From assembly GCA_028023455.1 (NCBI GenBank), contig JAQFVV010000156.1, positions 1,881,236 through 1,945,235 of the forward strand: DNA of 64,000 nucleotides, written 5' to 3'. Below the pieces are notes generated by a model, which was not told the origin of the DNA, made no database searches, and was given only the letters and a program-made list of their open reading frames with translations. Positions 35,578 through 46,898 of the stretch are shown here, piece after piece (within the stretch, counting starts at the first letter, position 1; the number at the start of each line of letters is the position of its first letter). Both the position numbers and the translations under genes were made by a program. The DNA comes from Epiperipatus broadwayi (lineage: Eukaryota; Onychophora; Udeonychophora; Euonychophora; Peripatidae).

Positions 35578-35848
35578 GAACCAGAAAAATATCAGATGAC
35601 CACCATTTCTTATGCTTATACAATCTGTTAGAACAGTAGCAACTTTCTTTAAAAAAAAAAAATATGTGCCACTTAGTGCAAGCCATAGTAATCAATGGAT
35701 GCATAAATCTTTTAGCATTCATTGATTATTACAACTTGCACTATGTGGCACTACTTTATGGAGAAAATTGCTACTGTTTTACTAGATTGTGTAAACATTA
35801 AAAATGTTGGTCATGTGATGTTTTAATAGTTTAGTACTAATTCTAGTC
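35578..35848. mobile_element. Fold-back element related to the 3372-3596 insert
   Basis: The left arm holds CAGATGACCACCATTTCTTA, AACAGTAGCAACTTTCT and GTGCCACTTAGTGCAAGCC and AATCAATGGATGC. The right arm holds their inverted counterparts GCATTCATTGATT, GCACTATGTGGCACTACTTT, TTGCTACTGTTTTA and TGGTCATGTGATGTTTT. The centre lies near 35716. Unlike the 3372 copy, both outer ends are present. Confidence 0.65.
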
Positions 35849-35889
35849 AAAGAATGTTGGTGACTATAATTATTAAAAAATCAAAAACA

Positions 35890-36245
35890 CTAAAATAGAA
35901 TAGATACTGATGAGTTCAGATCTGCATGATCATACAAGTACATTACCTTGGATTAAAAACATTATTGTGTTTTCAGATTGAGATCATATCTTTATAGTTA
36001 ATTTAAAAAATAAAAGAAGAGGTGCATTAGGTTCAAATGATCTAGATGCATTATCCTCAGATCGAAGGCTCCTCATGGATAAAAACCATAAGCTAGAAAC
36101 TAGTTAGGGGATATTAGCTGAATAAGCCTTAGATAGGGATTTTGATACATAAATCTTCTAGTATTCATTGATTACTATGACTTCAACTAGGTAGCAATAC
36201 TGTATGGTGGAAATGGCTACTGTTTAACTATAATATTAATATGTT
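35890..36245. repeat. Fold-back family fragment (partial)
   Basis: It shares TTGGATTAAAAACATTAT, CATAAGCTAGAAACTAGTTA and CATTGATTACTATGACTTC with the element at 42484-42837, in the same order. The left terminal repeat is missing. The right end ATACTGTATGGTGGAAATGG corresponds to the family terminus. Confidence 0.55.
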
Positions 36246-36249
36246 CTAT

Positions 36250-37090
36250 ACATATCAATATTTTACACCTAATAAACTGGTTCTATTAAATCTTTCATAA
36301 CTTCAAAGTAATTAAATCCACTCAATATTACCTCTTCTCTCTTTTTAATAACTTTCATTTCGGAGCTATTCAAAAATGGAGTTCAAACACAAATTTTAAT
36401 AGGAATCTCAATTCAGATTTCAAGGTTTCAAAATAATCAATTCTTTTACTGAATGCCGGTTATTTAACATCTTAGCTAGCCTTTTACATATTTAAAAATA
36501 TAATTCTATTCTATAAGAGTAAAATTATTTAATCTTTGATACTTAACATTCTCATTATTTAAACCACCGAAATATCACATAATCACCATTTCTTTATGCT
36601 TACACAATTTTTTTACACATAATAGCATATACTGACACTAGTGTAAGGAGAAAAAATGTGCTATTCTCACTGTTTGAAAATATTGTGACAAATAACTTAA
36701 ATGTACTGAACTGACCTTTTCTCTGTTGCATTCTAAAATAATTTATATACTACGATACATTATCTCATAACCAGAACACAATGGATGAGTAACTCTGATA
36801 ATAAGTGCATATGCATATATTTCAAGTTCATAAAGAAGAAGAAAAATAATGCAAAAATTATTTATAGAAATATTAAGAATTTAGAAAGACTTAAATATTA
36901 ATTGAGTAATAATATTTTGAAATAAATTATTTAAAATTAAATTTAAAAATCTCTTTGGTGATAAAGATTATTTTAATTTATTTCTGATTCTGATAAATAT
37001 AGGGTAAACTTAAATTATTAATATACAAAGAAAGAAAAATAATGTTTTATGGAAACAAATGCTGTTTAATGGACATATAATCATAAAAAA
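36250..37090. other. AT-rich stretch, no gene seen
   Basis: A further single fold-back arm (AAATATCACATAATCACCAT) lies near 36568. There is nothing else to annotate. Confidence 0.35.
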
Positions 37091-37102
37091 TAATGGAAAT
37101 TT

Positions 37103-38313
37103 GGTATTATTCCTGCTATGATGGATTACTCTGGTGACTTTTTCATCTGGTAATATCTATTCAAAGTTTCAGTTAATGATGTCATAGCAACCAAAATAAT
37201 GGTATGACTAATCCATGTTAATGTTTAAGATACATAGGTGCTAACCTGCAAGATTAAAAAATGTGCTATCCTGTGAGCTTTTGTGTTATCATATTGCCCG
37301 TGTTAACACTGTGATTCTTTCACTGAGATTTTTTTGTGATTTTGAACATTTTTTGATTTGATTTTAATAATTTTGTGATTTTAGTAATTTTCAAAATGAA
37401 TATAAAAATTTGGTAATTACCTATTTCAGAAGAGGAAGCAATCAATTTTTTCTAGAAGTATGCATGAACTCCTCCTACCATCAAAGAAATTGTGACACTG
37501 ACAAACAATGGTAGTGTTACTCTACAGATTGCCTCAAAAAAAGTAGTCATTTGTAAAGGAACATGTTTTGAGAGCTCAAAAATGAAGTACATGACTGCAT
37601 TATGATTCATATATAGCTAGTCGTGACAATTGACATCTGTTGGATGGTGTGATGATCAGCTGGAAATGGCTACAAAACCGTAGTTGATTGGAACAATTAC
37701 CTATGTGAAATGTGTATGTGGAGGTTGTTACACATAGAGAAATGAAAAATCAGAGGTCTGAATAAAATAGTTGAAATTGATAAAAGTCACTTTACAAAAC
37801 ATAAAAACAAAGTCGGCAGAATACTTCCAGAACAGTGAATATTTGGTAGAAAATGTTTAATATTTGTTTTGTTTTTACAGAAATATTTATTTTTTGTTGT
37901 TGTTGTTAAAAAGATATTTAAAATATTACCTTAAAGTTACAGTTAGCCATTTCATTTTTGTTTTTTGTAGATTCAACATGCAGTTGATGATGGAGAGAAG
38001 CAATATGCCAGAAGGGGGGTGTTTTAGACAACACATAGTGTCATTCAAACAAAACCAACTCATAATTACCTGTTTTATTTAATCTTTTAATGTCTTTGCC
38101 TTTTTTCCATAATGAATATATGTCTTCATTATTTTTTCACATTACGTGTGCTATGACATATTACATCTGATGACATATTCTAAGTTTGCAACGTATTTGT
38201 GGACAAATTTTATCAATGAAGTTTGTCTGCAAATTACTTGGAGACATTATCTTAACATAATGCAAACTTAGAATAATATCATCGGAGTAATACATCATAG
38301 CAGGAATAATACC
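37103..38313 (+). mobile_element. Merlin-type DNA transposon, about 1.2 kb, decayed, both TIRs visible
   Basis: The left end GGTATTATTCCTGCTATGAT (37103-37122) continues as G-ATTACTC. It is matched by the reverse complement at the right end (38283-38313, ...GAGTAATACATCATAGCAGG then AATAATACC), giving terminal inverted repeats of about 30 bp that begin with GG, as in Merlin elements. A decayed Merlin/ISXO2-like transposase lies between. A second, inner inverted repeat (ATATTCTAAGTTTGCA at about 38176 and TGCAAACTTAGAATA at about 38261) marks the right end. I could not see a clean 8-9 bp target duplication. Confidence 0.7.
37430..38060 (+). pseudogene. Merlin/IS1016-type transposase, broken
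   Basis: In changing frames one reads EEAINFF, then VVICKGTCFESSKMKYMTAL (about 37545-37605, the GTWFE.S motif), QLTSVGWCDDQLEMATK (about 37630-37676), VCMWRLLHIEK (about 37711-37742), and GLNKIVEIDKSHFTKHKNKV then GRILPEQ and IFG (about 37756-37848). The last block is the ISXO2-like catalytic start (VEIDES.F.KRK...GR...QWVFGG) with the first acidic residue retained. Beyond this the frame is lost, although a worn THSV.QTKPTHN stretch near 38030 may be the end of the core. It is a dead copy inside a TIR-bounded element. Confidence 0.7.
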
Positions 38314-38329
38314 AAAGTAACAAATTAAT

Positions 38330-40500
38330 TTCAATATATTTTGCACAAGGAAAAAAAATTGAGAAATTATTTTTAATAATCAAAAGTATGGAAACTATGT
38401 TGTACTAATAAATCAAAGATAATAAAAATAACAATTGCATCATAGTTAAAATCTTTATTTTTATTAATTGACAAAAAAAGTACTTGCTTTAAACTATATC
38501 AATATGGATATTTTTGTAGTATGTAGTTATAAAGACTAAGGCCCATATTAATTCAGAAGTTTGTAGAATAAAAAAAAGACAGTTGCCTGCAGGATTCAAT
38601 ATTGATTGAAAATTTGAAGATGCAGAGAGATGCATAATGTCACTGATCTCTGTATTGATTTACAGGACAATGTACGAAGCAATTACCATGTGCTGTATCT
38701 AAAGTTCAAATACTACATAAATTAAATGTGAATTGATAACTAGGAGCAGTTGAAATGCCTGTTCTGGTTTATGTAAAACTAGTCTATATAATTATATGAG
38801 TATGAATAAACAAGAAACCTATTGTTGAAAAATAAAGGCTATAGTAGATAAATAAATTACCAATAGATAAAACCTATTATATATATAAAAGTATAGAAAA
38901 AAATATATATTGATAAGGAAATCCATTAAATTATATATTATTTATATATAAAGTCAATCTACATAATGTAAAAACAAGGACAAATTTATTATTGATGTAA
39001 ACCTAATAATAAACATTTATATACAATGCACATTATTTAAAATATTAATTCTTAAAGAAATTTAAGAAAAATCTGTTTATTGACATAAAACAGAGGGTAT
39101 TTCACTTATACAAATTTATTTTGAAAGATCACACAAATAACCAAAAAAATTAACAATAATTGACAGAATTGCAGAAATTCTATTAAATTTTTCCAAGCTC
39201 ATTGAAAGGTATAACAAAAAAGGACTGAATGTTAAGAAATAGTAGTTTTTTTTTAAAAAATTATTATATAACATTTTATTATATAACATTTTATTATATT
39301 TATTTTAAAAAATGATTAATTTACAAGGGAAACATGTATTTTTTTACTAAAGAATTATCCCATACTTAGACAAAAAGAAATCTAAATTCTGAAATAATAA
39401 TTAATACCATACAGACTCACAATTAATAAGTGAAATAGTTGAAAATTGAAATATTTTTATATTGCTAAATACTTACGTGCATATATATAATATTTTATTT
39501 AGATCCATTTACTAATAATAAATTATTAAAATAGTTTAATAATATAAAGGCAAATTAAACTAGTACATAAAATATTTTTGTATTATTAAATGTGTATGCA
39601 TGTGTGCCTGTATAACTATGATACTTCAATTTTGTTTTCCATTTATTTAAAAAATTAATATCTATATTTGAAAAGTATAAATCAGAATCAGATATAATTT
39701 GTTTTAATAAAAAATATTTAGATACTTTATTTTTTATCATTATCATTATTATTACTTGTTAATTAATAAAATTATTAATCATTACTTTTTTTACAATAGC
39801 AATTTTAGATTAAATAGGTGTTCATTTTGAACTTGTACACATATTCACCAGTCTTTTGTTATCCAGGTAACTAGTCAATAATGAAATTTGATATATGTGT
39901 GTAAATTCCATGTAATTATCTTAGAATTATGGATATTGTCAAAGGAATGTTACATTATAAATTGACTTTGTAACACTGCTTAAGAACAACTTGTTTTATT
40001 AACTTATGATTATTTTATATATGCCAATTTCAAAATCTTAACATATATTTATATACCACATATTTATATATCATCTGACATCATTATAAGATTATTACTT
40101 CCTTTACAATCAGTTACAAATGTCTCCTCAAGGTGAGACATGATGCTGATTATGAGTTTAGGAGAGGATTTTTTATTTGCCATTATTTGGTTTCTATATT
40201 CTTAAATTTTTTAATAGTGCCCAATGTGAGACAGGCTATTAACTTATATATAAAATATCTATTTTCTCTGTTGTCTAATTGGTGAATGTATGAATGTTTC
40301 TCCATAAGGCCATCACGTGTCAAATTCACAATCATTCTACCATTAATAAAGTGTAAGAGTTGTTCATAATATCAATATCAAATATATACTAGGTATATAT
40401 TTATCACTAAATTTTAATTTAGTTTTATTAATACCTTGCTGGGTACATTTCTGAAGTATACTAAACAGGCCGGCTTGTTACAAACTTTTTTTTTTTTTCA
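38330..40500. other. Very AT-rich stretch, no gene seen
   Basis: Dominated by TATATA and poly-A/T sequence, with no supportable features. The TTATTATATAACATTTTA motif is tandemly repeated near 39261-39300. Confidence 0.4.
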
Positions 40501-40534
40501 ATTGTGAAATTTCTCTCATTTACATAATATTAAA

Positions 40535-40775
40535 ATATTTGATTTAATTTACATTAAATCTTTAAAAAAAAATGTTAAAGCAATCAATTCTAAAAAACTA
40601 TTACAAAATCAATGGTCATATTAAAAAAAACTATTACATTTGTTTGAGTAACACTGTCATTCAATCATTAATAATTGTAATTGTTTTACAAAGCAGTTGT
40701 CCATGATTATTAAAATCTTTTGTTTAATTTACATTAAATCTTTTAAAAAAATTTGTTAAAGCAACCAATTAAAAA
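40535..40775. repeat. Direct repeat pair, offset about 190 bp
   Basis: GATTTAATTTACATTAAATC with TTT-A-run-TGTTAAAGCAATCAATT at about 40540-40592 recurs as GTTTAATTTACATTAAATCT...TTGTTAAAGCAACCAATT at about 40723-40770. Confidence 0.6.
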
Positions 40776-41654
40776 AAGACAGTCTTTCGAAGGCCAGATG
40801 CATCTGGGAATGTATATAAATAAATTTGTTGAAGATCTCTCAAACTGCCATATAAACAATGTTTAAATCTCATAAAAACTTACATTGCAAATAGTGCTGT
40901 AGAAAATGAAATTTTATTCATTGTAGAGCCAAATAAAATCTTATTGAAAAAACAGTTAAACTCAATATTCCAAAACTGAATTGCTAAGTATTCATTTTTA
41001 ATAATCTTATCAATGCTCAGTCTTCACAAATTTATAATATTAAAAATATTATGCTAAATATTTCTAATATTATATATATAAAGATAAGTGCTTTATATCA
41101 GTATCAATTAATTTTTTATTCTAAATCTGAATTTATTTATTTTTAAAAAAGGCCAAGGTTAGCATTTGACTATACCACACTGAAAACTGACTTGAAATGT
41201 TATTTTCCTTTTAAAGTTGATTAATGTGTCTTGGAAATCAAAATATTCAGTTCTAAAAAAATATATAAGATATATTTCTATCAATGCATTAATCATTGTC
41301 ATCAACTAATATTTTGGAAGATATTCAACACATATGAGGCAAACATTATTATAATAAAAACATACTGATATGATATTTTAAAAAAATGCCATTGAATAAT
41401 CTCTATAAAAATATTAGTCATTGATCTGCAATTTGTGAAAAAAGTAACATTTTTCAACAAACTTGGTATCTTGAAATACAATCACTATTATGGATTAATG
41501 GTCAATGACTTAGATTCACATTTTTCCTTTATGAATTTACAATTATATACATTGATGCAGATTTTGCTCCCCAAGATCAATATGCTTTCTTTTAATGACA
41601 ATAAGTGTGATATAGAAAGAAGAGCTCTTAAACAAATTTCATTATTCAGAAAAC

Positions 41655-41775
41655 AATGCCTGCATGAAATATATATATATTGGAGATCATCTATCTTTTT
41701 CACATGTGTGTGGTCATGTGTATTGAATTTTGAGAAGAATATGAACTGAAAATCCTAAGTTCAAATCCCTCTATT
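41655..41775 (+). repeat. Fragment of the hammerhead-bearing monomer (3' half of the ribozyme onward)
   Basis: GCATGAAATATATATATATT then GGAGATCAT (41662-41690), followed by CTTTTTCACATGTG and, after about 60 nt, AGTTCAAATCCC, match the plus-strand monomers at 45975-46065. The 5' half of the hammerhead (CTGATGA) is missing, so this dispersed copy is truncated near the catalytic core. Confidence 0.65.
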
Positions 41776-42483
41776 TACTATAATAAACATTCAATATAGG
41801 TTATTACACTCCTCCTATTCAGTTTTCTCACAATGCTAAAAAACATTAATTGGTAAAGTGAAATGAAATTATTTAAGATGTCTGAAAAAGATTGAGAAAA
41901 CTGTCGGAAAAAAAGTGCATAGTAGTATTTTTTTAAAAGATTTCATATAAATAATAGATGAAAAGTGTTGAACATCTTGGTAAAATAATGAAAAATATAA
42001 ATAAAGGACAATTTAAAGACCATCTTCATTTGAAATACTGAAAATGATGGTTATACAAATTTTCTGTTGAGAAGCTTGATATAGATTTTTCCAAGATCTG
42101 AAGTTGTCGAAGATTAAGACTGATACAGCTGCAAAAAAAGCTTGTGAAGGAAAAAAGTTTTAATTTAATAGGGAAATATCTATATCACTAAACATCACAT
42201 GACCACCATTCCCTATGCTTACACAAGCTTTTATAATAGTAATAATTCTGCATTAACATGCTTGTTAGAGAAATTTAATTTTGTTTATAAGTTTATATAC
42301 ACTAAGCGCTTTTGAAGTTCTTAGACTCCATATTCATAGCTGAGTGCAGTCAATGATAATGAGAAGAATCATTGTAATTTATGCAAATTAGTTTGCGGTT
42401 CATTTTGCCACGGGTTATGGTATTTTCTTTTTGAAAATATGAAATGGTGAAACAGGTGTCCTTCCTATTTATAGAATTAGTAT

Positions 42484-42837
42484 TGTTATAACAGAGGCAA
42501 AACTCTTCATACAGTAGTGCCATCAAGTGATGAACTGGTTCAGATCTATATGACTATATAAATGAATGAGCTTGGATTGAAAACATTATCGTGTTTTCAT
42601 TTTGGACTTGTAGCTTTATAGTTAATTAAAAAAGATAAAAGGTGAGTGCTGGAGGATTGCATTGAATCCTAACATTTAGGTGCAGTGCTCTCAGATCCAA
42701 CGCTCCTCACTAATGAAATCCACAAGCTAGAAACTAGTTTGGGGATGTTGGATGAATAGGTACTACCTTCTTGCATCCATTGATTACTTTGGTTTCTACT
42801 GGGTATCACTACTTGTGTGGAGAGTTTTACCTCTGAA
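42484..42837. mobile_element. Fold-back family element with about 30-bp terminal inverted repeats (354 bp)
   Basis: The left end AGGCAAAACTCTTCATACAG then TAGTGCCA is inverted at the right end as TATCACTACTTGTGTGGAGA then GTTTTACCTC. The interior contains GCATCCATTGATTACTTTGG near the right arm and a CACAAGCTAGAAACTAGTTT block shared with 36.1 kb and, inverted, with 48.4 kb. No protein is encoded. It looks like a non-autonomous element of the same family as the 3372 insert. Confidence 0.65.
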
Positions 42838-43543
42838 ATGTCCATATGGGCAGTGATAGAATGGTTGATTAAAGACCTCAAAATCCATGGATCGAAGGTC
42901 AGCAGACATTTCCAATGCTCGAACACTTCTGTTCTTAAACAGTAAATTAATATTTTGCTCTCCAATATTTGTGGCAATGGTAGATTGGTGGACTCTGTAG
43001 TTTAAGATCCATAAATCATAGCTTTGTTGTCACTTTTTTTTTTGAACTTCTTATGAATTTCTGAGCAATAAACCATTTGATTCTGGTTTAGACTAGTGAA
43101 AGGCATACTCCAGAACTGAATTGATCACAACTCAATTGTGTCATTTCCAGTGTTTAAGCTTCCTATGAATTTTCATTCAAATTTACAGGTAGCAAAAACT
43201 ATTCAATTATTTATTTTATTTATTATTCATTTTTTGAAAAGGCAATTTGTTAAAGACTACTCTGTGACAGTGGATCTGAGTTCTAATTTGATTTTTTTTT
43301 TATTCTTGGGGAAAATTAAATATATCATAAATGAAAAGTTAATAGTATTAAAATTTATTTTGCAAAATGACACCTTTAACTATGATTCATTTAATTAAAA
43401 ATAATAGCACTGATTCAATGAATTAGTGAACTTAAATGATCAATTGCTGTAAAATTTTATGTGCAATACCTCGATTAACTTTTAAGAAGTGTTTGTCTGA
43501 AATTTGTAATGGTAGCAGTTTATTTGAAATCACATGTTTGACT

Positions 43544-43657
43544 TTTTAAACCTCACAAGCAGAATACACTAAATGTTAAAAAAAGTATATAACAATATTA
43601 TTTAAACCTCACAAGTCGAATACACTAAATGTTAAAAAGTATATAACATAATATTTA
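43544..43657. repeat. Tandem duplication of about 57 bp
   Basis: TTTAAACCTCACAAG followed by GAATACACTAAATGTTAAAA and GTATATAACA occurs twice in direct succession. Confidence 0.75.
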
Positions 43658-44649
43658 GTGGGTACTTTTCTCTTTTCTTCAGGTGTGCAGATCTGATCAG
43701 ATGCAATATAATCATGGAAAATTGAATATGGGACCATTCATGAATACTGAATTTAAGGTAATACTAGGCTATTCTGTCAAAGGCAATAGTCAATAAAAAT
43801 TGTGTGTACTTTCCTATGAGGGTCTTCCTGATTCATCATTATTCCTTAAAGGCATGATTAATAAATGGTCAGACAAGGTTAATGAGATGGTTCCTAAAAA
43901 TTATCTTACATTTAACCATTAAGAAATGAGAATAATAATTTAGCTTATATCAGGCTATTCCATCATAATATAAAATAGTCTAACATCCAGTCATATTTCA
44001 ACCTGTTATTGCAGAAGATTGTTTTCATTTTATAAAAGTGATTTCATGTTGTTTTAGAGTCATGGTTGAACATATTCTTTTAATAGTTAGGGGTAAAGCC
44101 CTAGTCAATGAAGAAAGATTTCCAAACTATCCACATTCTTATTGAAAGACTTTTCTATATTTGGGAAAATAATCTTTATTGTCAAGTCAAGCATAGATAA
44201 ATTTCCTACTTTTGGTTTCCAGAAAATCACTTTCTTTGTGGAAGATTAATATAATAAAAGTTTGCCTTAAGGATAATTATTATTTAGATGCATGAATTTT
44301 TATTGGAGAGCATTTCATTAAGTATGTCAGTATTTTCATGCATTTAAAAATTATAAAAACTTTTAGGGTACACCAAATTTCCAAACAGATATACACTAAG
44401 ATCAGATAATGTATATGGCATTATTTTTCTGATAATGAGTCTGTTTATTACAGTAAAAAGGCAATTTTAAAACTACATTTGACTGTGTATATATATATCA
44501 AATATGTCATTAAATACAAGTATACTTTATATCCCTGGATTTTAGATGTAATTATAGGGGATTTGAACCCAGACTTTCAAGCTCCCTTCGGCTGTACAAT
44601 CTATCTCATACAACAGATATACATGACCATACATATGTGGAAAAAATAC

Positions 44650-44708
44650 ATAATCTCCAATACACGTATTTCATGCTGAACCAGCACTCATCAATTGATC
44701 TAGGTCAT
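44650..44708 (-). ncRNA. Hammerhead ribozyme type I, copy 1 (core mutated)
   Basis: On the minus strand the 59-nt fold has stem I ATGACCT/AGATTAT and TCAA/TTGG, core TTGATGA (first C of CUGAUGA changed to U), stem II TGCTG/CAGCA with loop GTT, then GAAA and a 2-3 bp stem III ending TA. The C3 to U change should abolish or strongly reduce cleavage. Confidence 0.7.
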
Positions 44709-45096
44709 TTCCCACACATATATATAATCAGTTCTCGGTTTATATTAAAATAGCACATCTTCAAACTTTAAAGCAGGCTTCAATCTACTCCACCACCCAA
44801 CTCTTCGGCCTTCCATACCATTGAAAATCTGATGAAGTAATGTCTAAATCCCTTGATGCAGCAAATATTATTGTGATACCCATGTTGACCTTAAGTCATT
44901 CTGGCCCCTCATGTATAGGACCTAAAGGGATGAGCAGGATAGAGGCTGAATCTATAATATTTAAATACAGGTATAATTTATATCCCTGGAGTATAGATGT
45001 AATTATGGAAGATTTGAATGCAAACTTTCAAGCTCCCTTCAGCTATCTAGTCTATCTCATACAAACAATATTTAGCACCACATATGAAATAGGTAA

Positions 45097-45155
45097 ATGA
45101 TCTCCAATATACATATTTCCTGCTGAACCAACACTCATCAGTTGATCCAGATCAT
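45097..45155 (-). ncRNA. Hammerhead ribozyme type I, copy 2 (core intact)
   Basis: The minus strand shows stem I ATGATCT/AGATCAT and TCAA/TTGG separated by an internal GGA, core CTGATGA, stem II TGTTG/CAGCA with loop GTT, GAAA, a short stem III (ATA/TAT), and A at the cleavage position before TTGG. The closing stem II pair is a G-G mismatch, which may weaken it. Confidence 0.78.
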
Positions 45156-45564
45156 CATCTCCCACACATATATAATCAGTGATCAGTTTATATTAAGTAG
45201 CAAATTTTCAAACTTTAATGGACAGACTTCAAACTACTCCATCATCCAACTTTGCAGCTTTCCATATCATTGAAAATCTGATGATGGCATGCTCAAATCC
45301 CTTGATGGTGTTAATATTATTGCCATGCCCATGTTCACCTTAAGTCATTCTGACCCTTCATGTATAAGATCTTGTCAATTTAAATACAAAAGAAGAGGGA
45401 TGGGCAAGACATAGGCTGAATCTCTAATATTTAAATACAGATTATACTTTATCCCTGGAGTTTAGATGTAATTAACTCTAAACCCAGATTTTAAAGCTCC
45501 CTCCAGCTATCCAATTTCTCTCATACAACTAATACTCATGACCACACACATGTGAAAAAGATAA

Positions 45565-45623
45565 ATGATCTTCAATATATGTATTTCATGCCGAATCAGC
45601 ACTCATTAGTTGGTCCAGATCAT
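45565..45623 (-). ncRNA. Hammerhead ribozyme type I, copy 3 (core mutated)
   Basis: Same 59-nt layout on the minus strand, with the core CTAATGA where CUGAUGA is needed (G5 to A). Stem I, stem II (TGCTG/CGGCA) and GAAA are kept. Expected to be inactive. Confidence 0.7.
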
Positions 45624-45941
45624 CATCTCCCACATATATATATAATTGGTGCTTAGATTATATTAAAATAGCAAATCTTCAAAGTTTAATTGGCAGGTTT
45701 CAATCTACTCCACCATCCAACTCTTCAGCTTTTGATACTATGTGATAATGGAATGCCCAAATCCCTTGATGATGCCAATATTGTGGTAAGGTCAACATTG
45801 GCATCATCAAGGAATTTGGGTGTTCCATCATCAAATTTTCAATGGTATGGAAGGCTGAAGAGTTGGATGGTGGAATAGAATGAAGCATGTCCATTTGCGA
45901 TCTTAATCGAGCACTAAATATATATAGGGGTGGGGGGGATG

Positions 45942-46000
45942 ATGATCTAGACCAACTGATGAGTGCTGATTCAGCATGAAATATGTATATTGGAGATCAT
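45942..46000 (+). ncRNA. Hammerhead ribozyme type I, copy 4 (intact)
   Basis: Stem I is ATGATCT (45942-45948) paired with AGATCAT (45994-46000) and CCAA (45952-45955) with TTGG (45990-45993), with a 3-nt AGA internal loop on one strand. The core CTGATGA occupies 45956-45962. Stem II is TGCTG/CAGCA (45964-45968, 45972-45976) closed by a G-U pair. GAAA is at 45978-45981. Stem III is minimal, ATA/TAT with a 2-nt loop, and the predicted cleavage is after A45989 (AUA, allowed by the NUH rule). All conserved catalytic positions are present. Confidence 0.88.
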
Positions 46001-46380
46001 TTGTCTTTTTCACATGTGTGTTGTCTTGTGTAAGAGAGCATAAAAGTCTGGGTTCAAATCTCCCATAATTATATCTAAACTCCAGGGATATAGTGTATAC
46101 CTGTATTTGCATATTACAGATTCTGCCTCTATCCTGCCCATCCCTCTTCTGTGTATTTATATGGACACGGTTCTATATACATGAGGGATCAGAATGACTT
46201 TATAGGCATGACAATAATATTGGCATTATCAAGGGATATGAGAATTCAACAACAGATTTTCAATGGTATGGAAGGCTGAAGAGTTGTATGTTGGAGTAGA
46301 TTGAAGATGGTCCATTAAAGTTTGAAGATTTGCTATCTTAATATAAACTGAGCACTGACTATCTATGTGTATGGGAAATG

Positions 46381-46439
46381 ATGATCTAAACGAACTGACG
46401 AATGCTGGTTCAGCATGAAATACATATATTGGAGATTAT
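46381..46439 (+). ncRNA. Hammerhead ribozyme type I, copy 5 (core intact)
   Basis: The core reads CTGACGA (46395-46401); position 7 is free in the consensus CUGANGA. Stem II is A-TGCTG/CAGCA-T with loop GTT, then GAAA at 46417-46420. Stem III is ATA/TAT, and the predicted cleavage is after A46428. Stem I is ATGATCT/AGATTAT plus CGAA/TTGG with one mismatch. Confidence 0.82.
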
Positions 46440-46866
46440 CTTTTTCACATGGGTATGGTCATGTGTATTGGTTGTATGAGATAGACTAAAAAGCCCCTAT
46501 AATTACATCTAAACTCCAAGGATATAAAGTATACCTGTATTTAAATATTACGGATTCAGCCTGTATCCTGCCCATCTCTCTTCTGTGTATTTCAATGAAC
46601 AAGGTTCTATACATGAGGGTCAGAACGACTTAAAGTCAACATGAGCATGACAATAATATTGGCATCATCAAGGGATTTGGACATTCCATCACCAGATTTT
46701 CAATGGTACAGAAAGCTGAAGAATTGGATGTTGGTGTAGATTGAAGTCTGCCCATTAAAGTTTGAAGATTTGCTAATTTTAATATGAACCAAGCACTGAT
46801 TATAAAGTTTGAAGATTTGCTAATTTTAATATGAACCAAGCACTGATTATATATGTATGGGAGATG

Positions 46867-46898
46867 ATGATCTGGACCAAATGATGATTGTTGGTTCA
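46867..46898 (+). ncRNA. Hammerhead ribozyme, copy 6 (5' half only)
   Basis: ATGATCT, GGA, CCAA, then ATGATGA (C3 to A) and TTGTTGGTTCA, after which the sequence leaves the family at about 46899. The GAAA and the cleavage site are missing. Confidence 0.65.

Noticed and set aside
35906-35935. CTGATGAGTTCAGATCTGCA as a hammerhead core
   Set aside because: It is not followed by GAAA after a paired stem, and related repeats (42.5, 48.6 and 52.4 kb) do not keep the CTGATGA.
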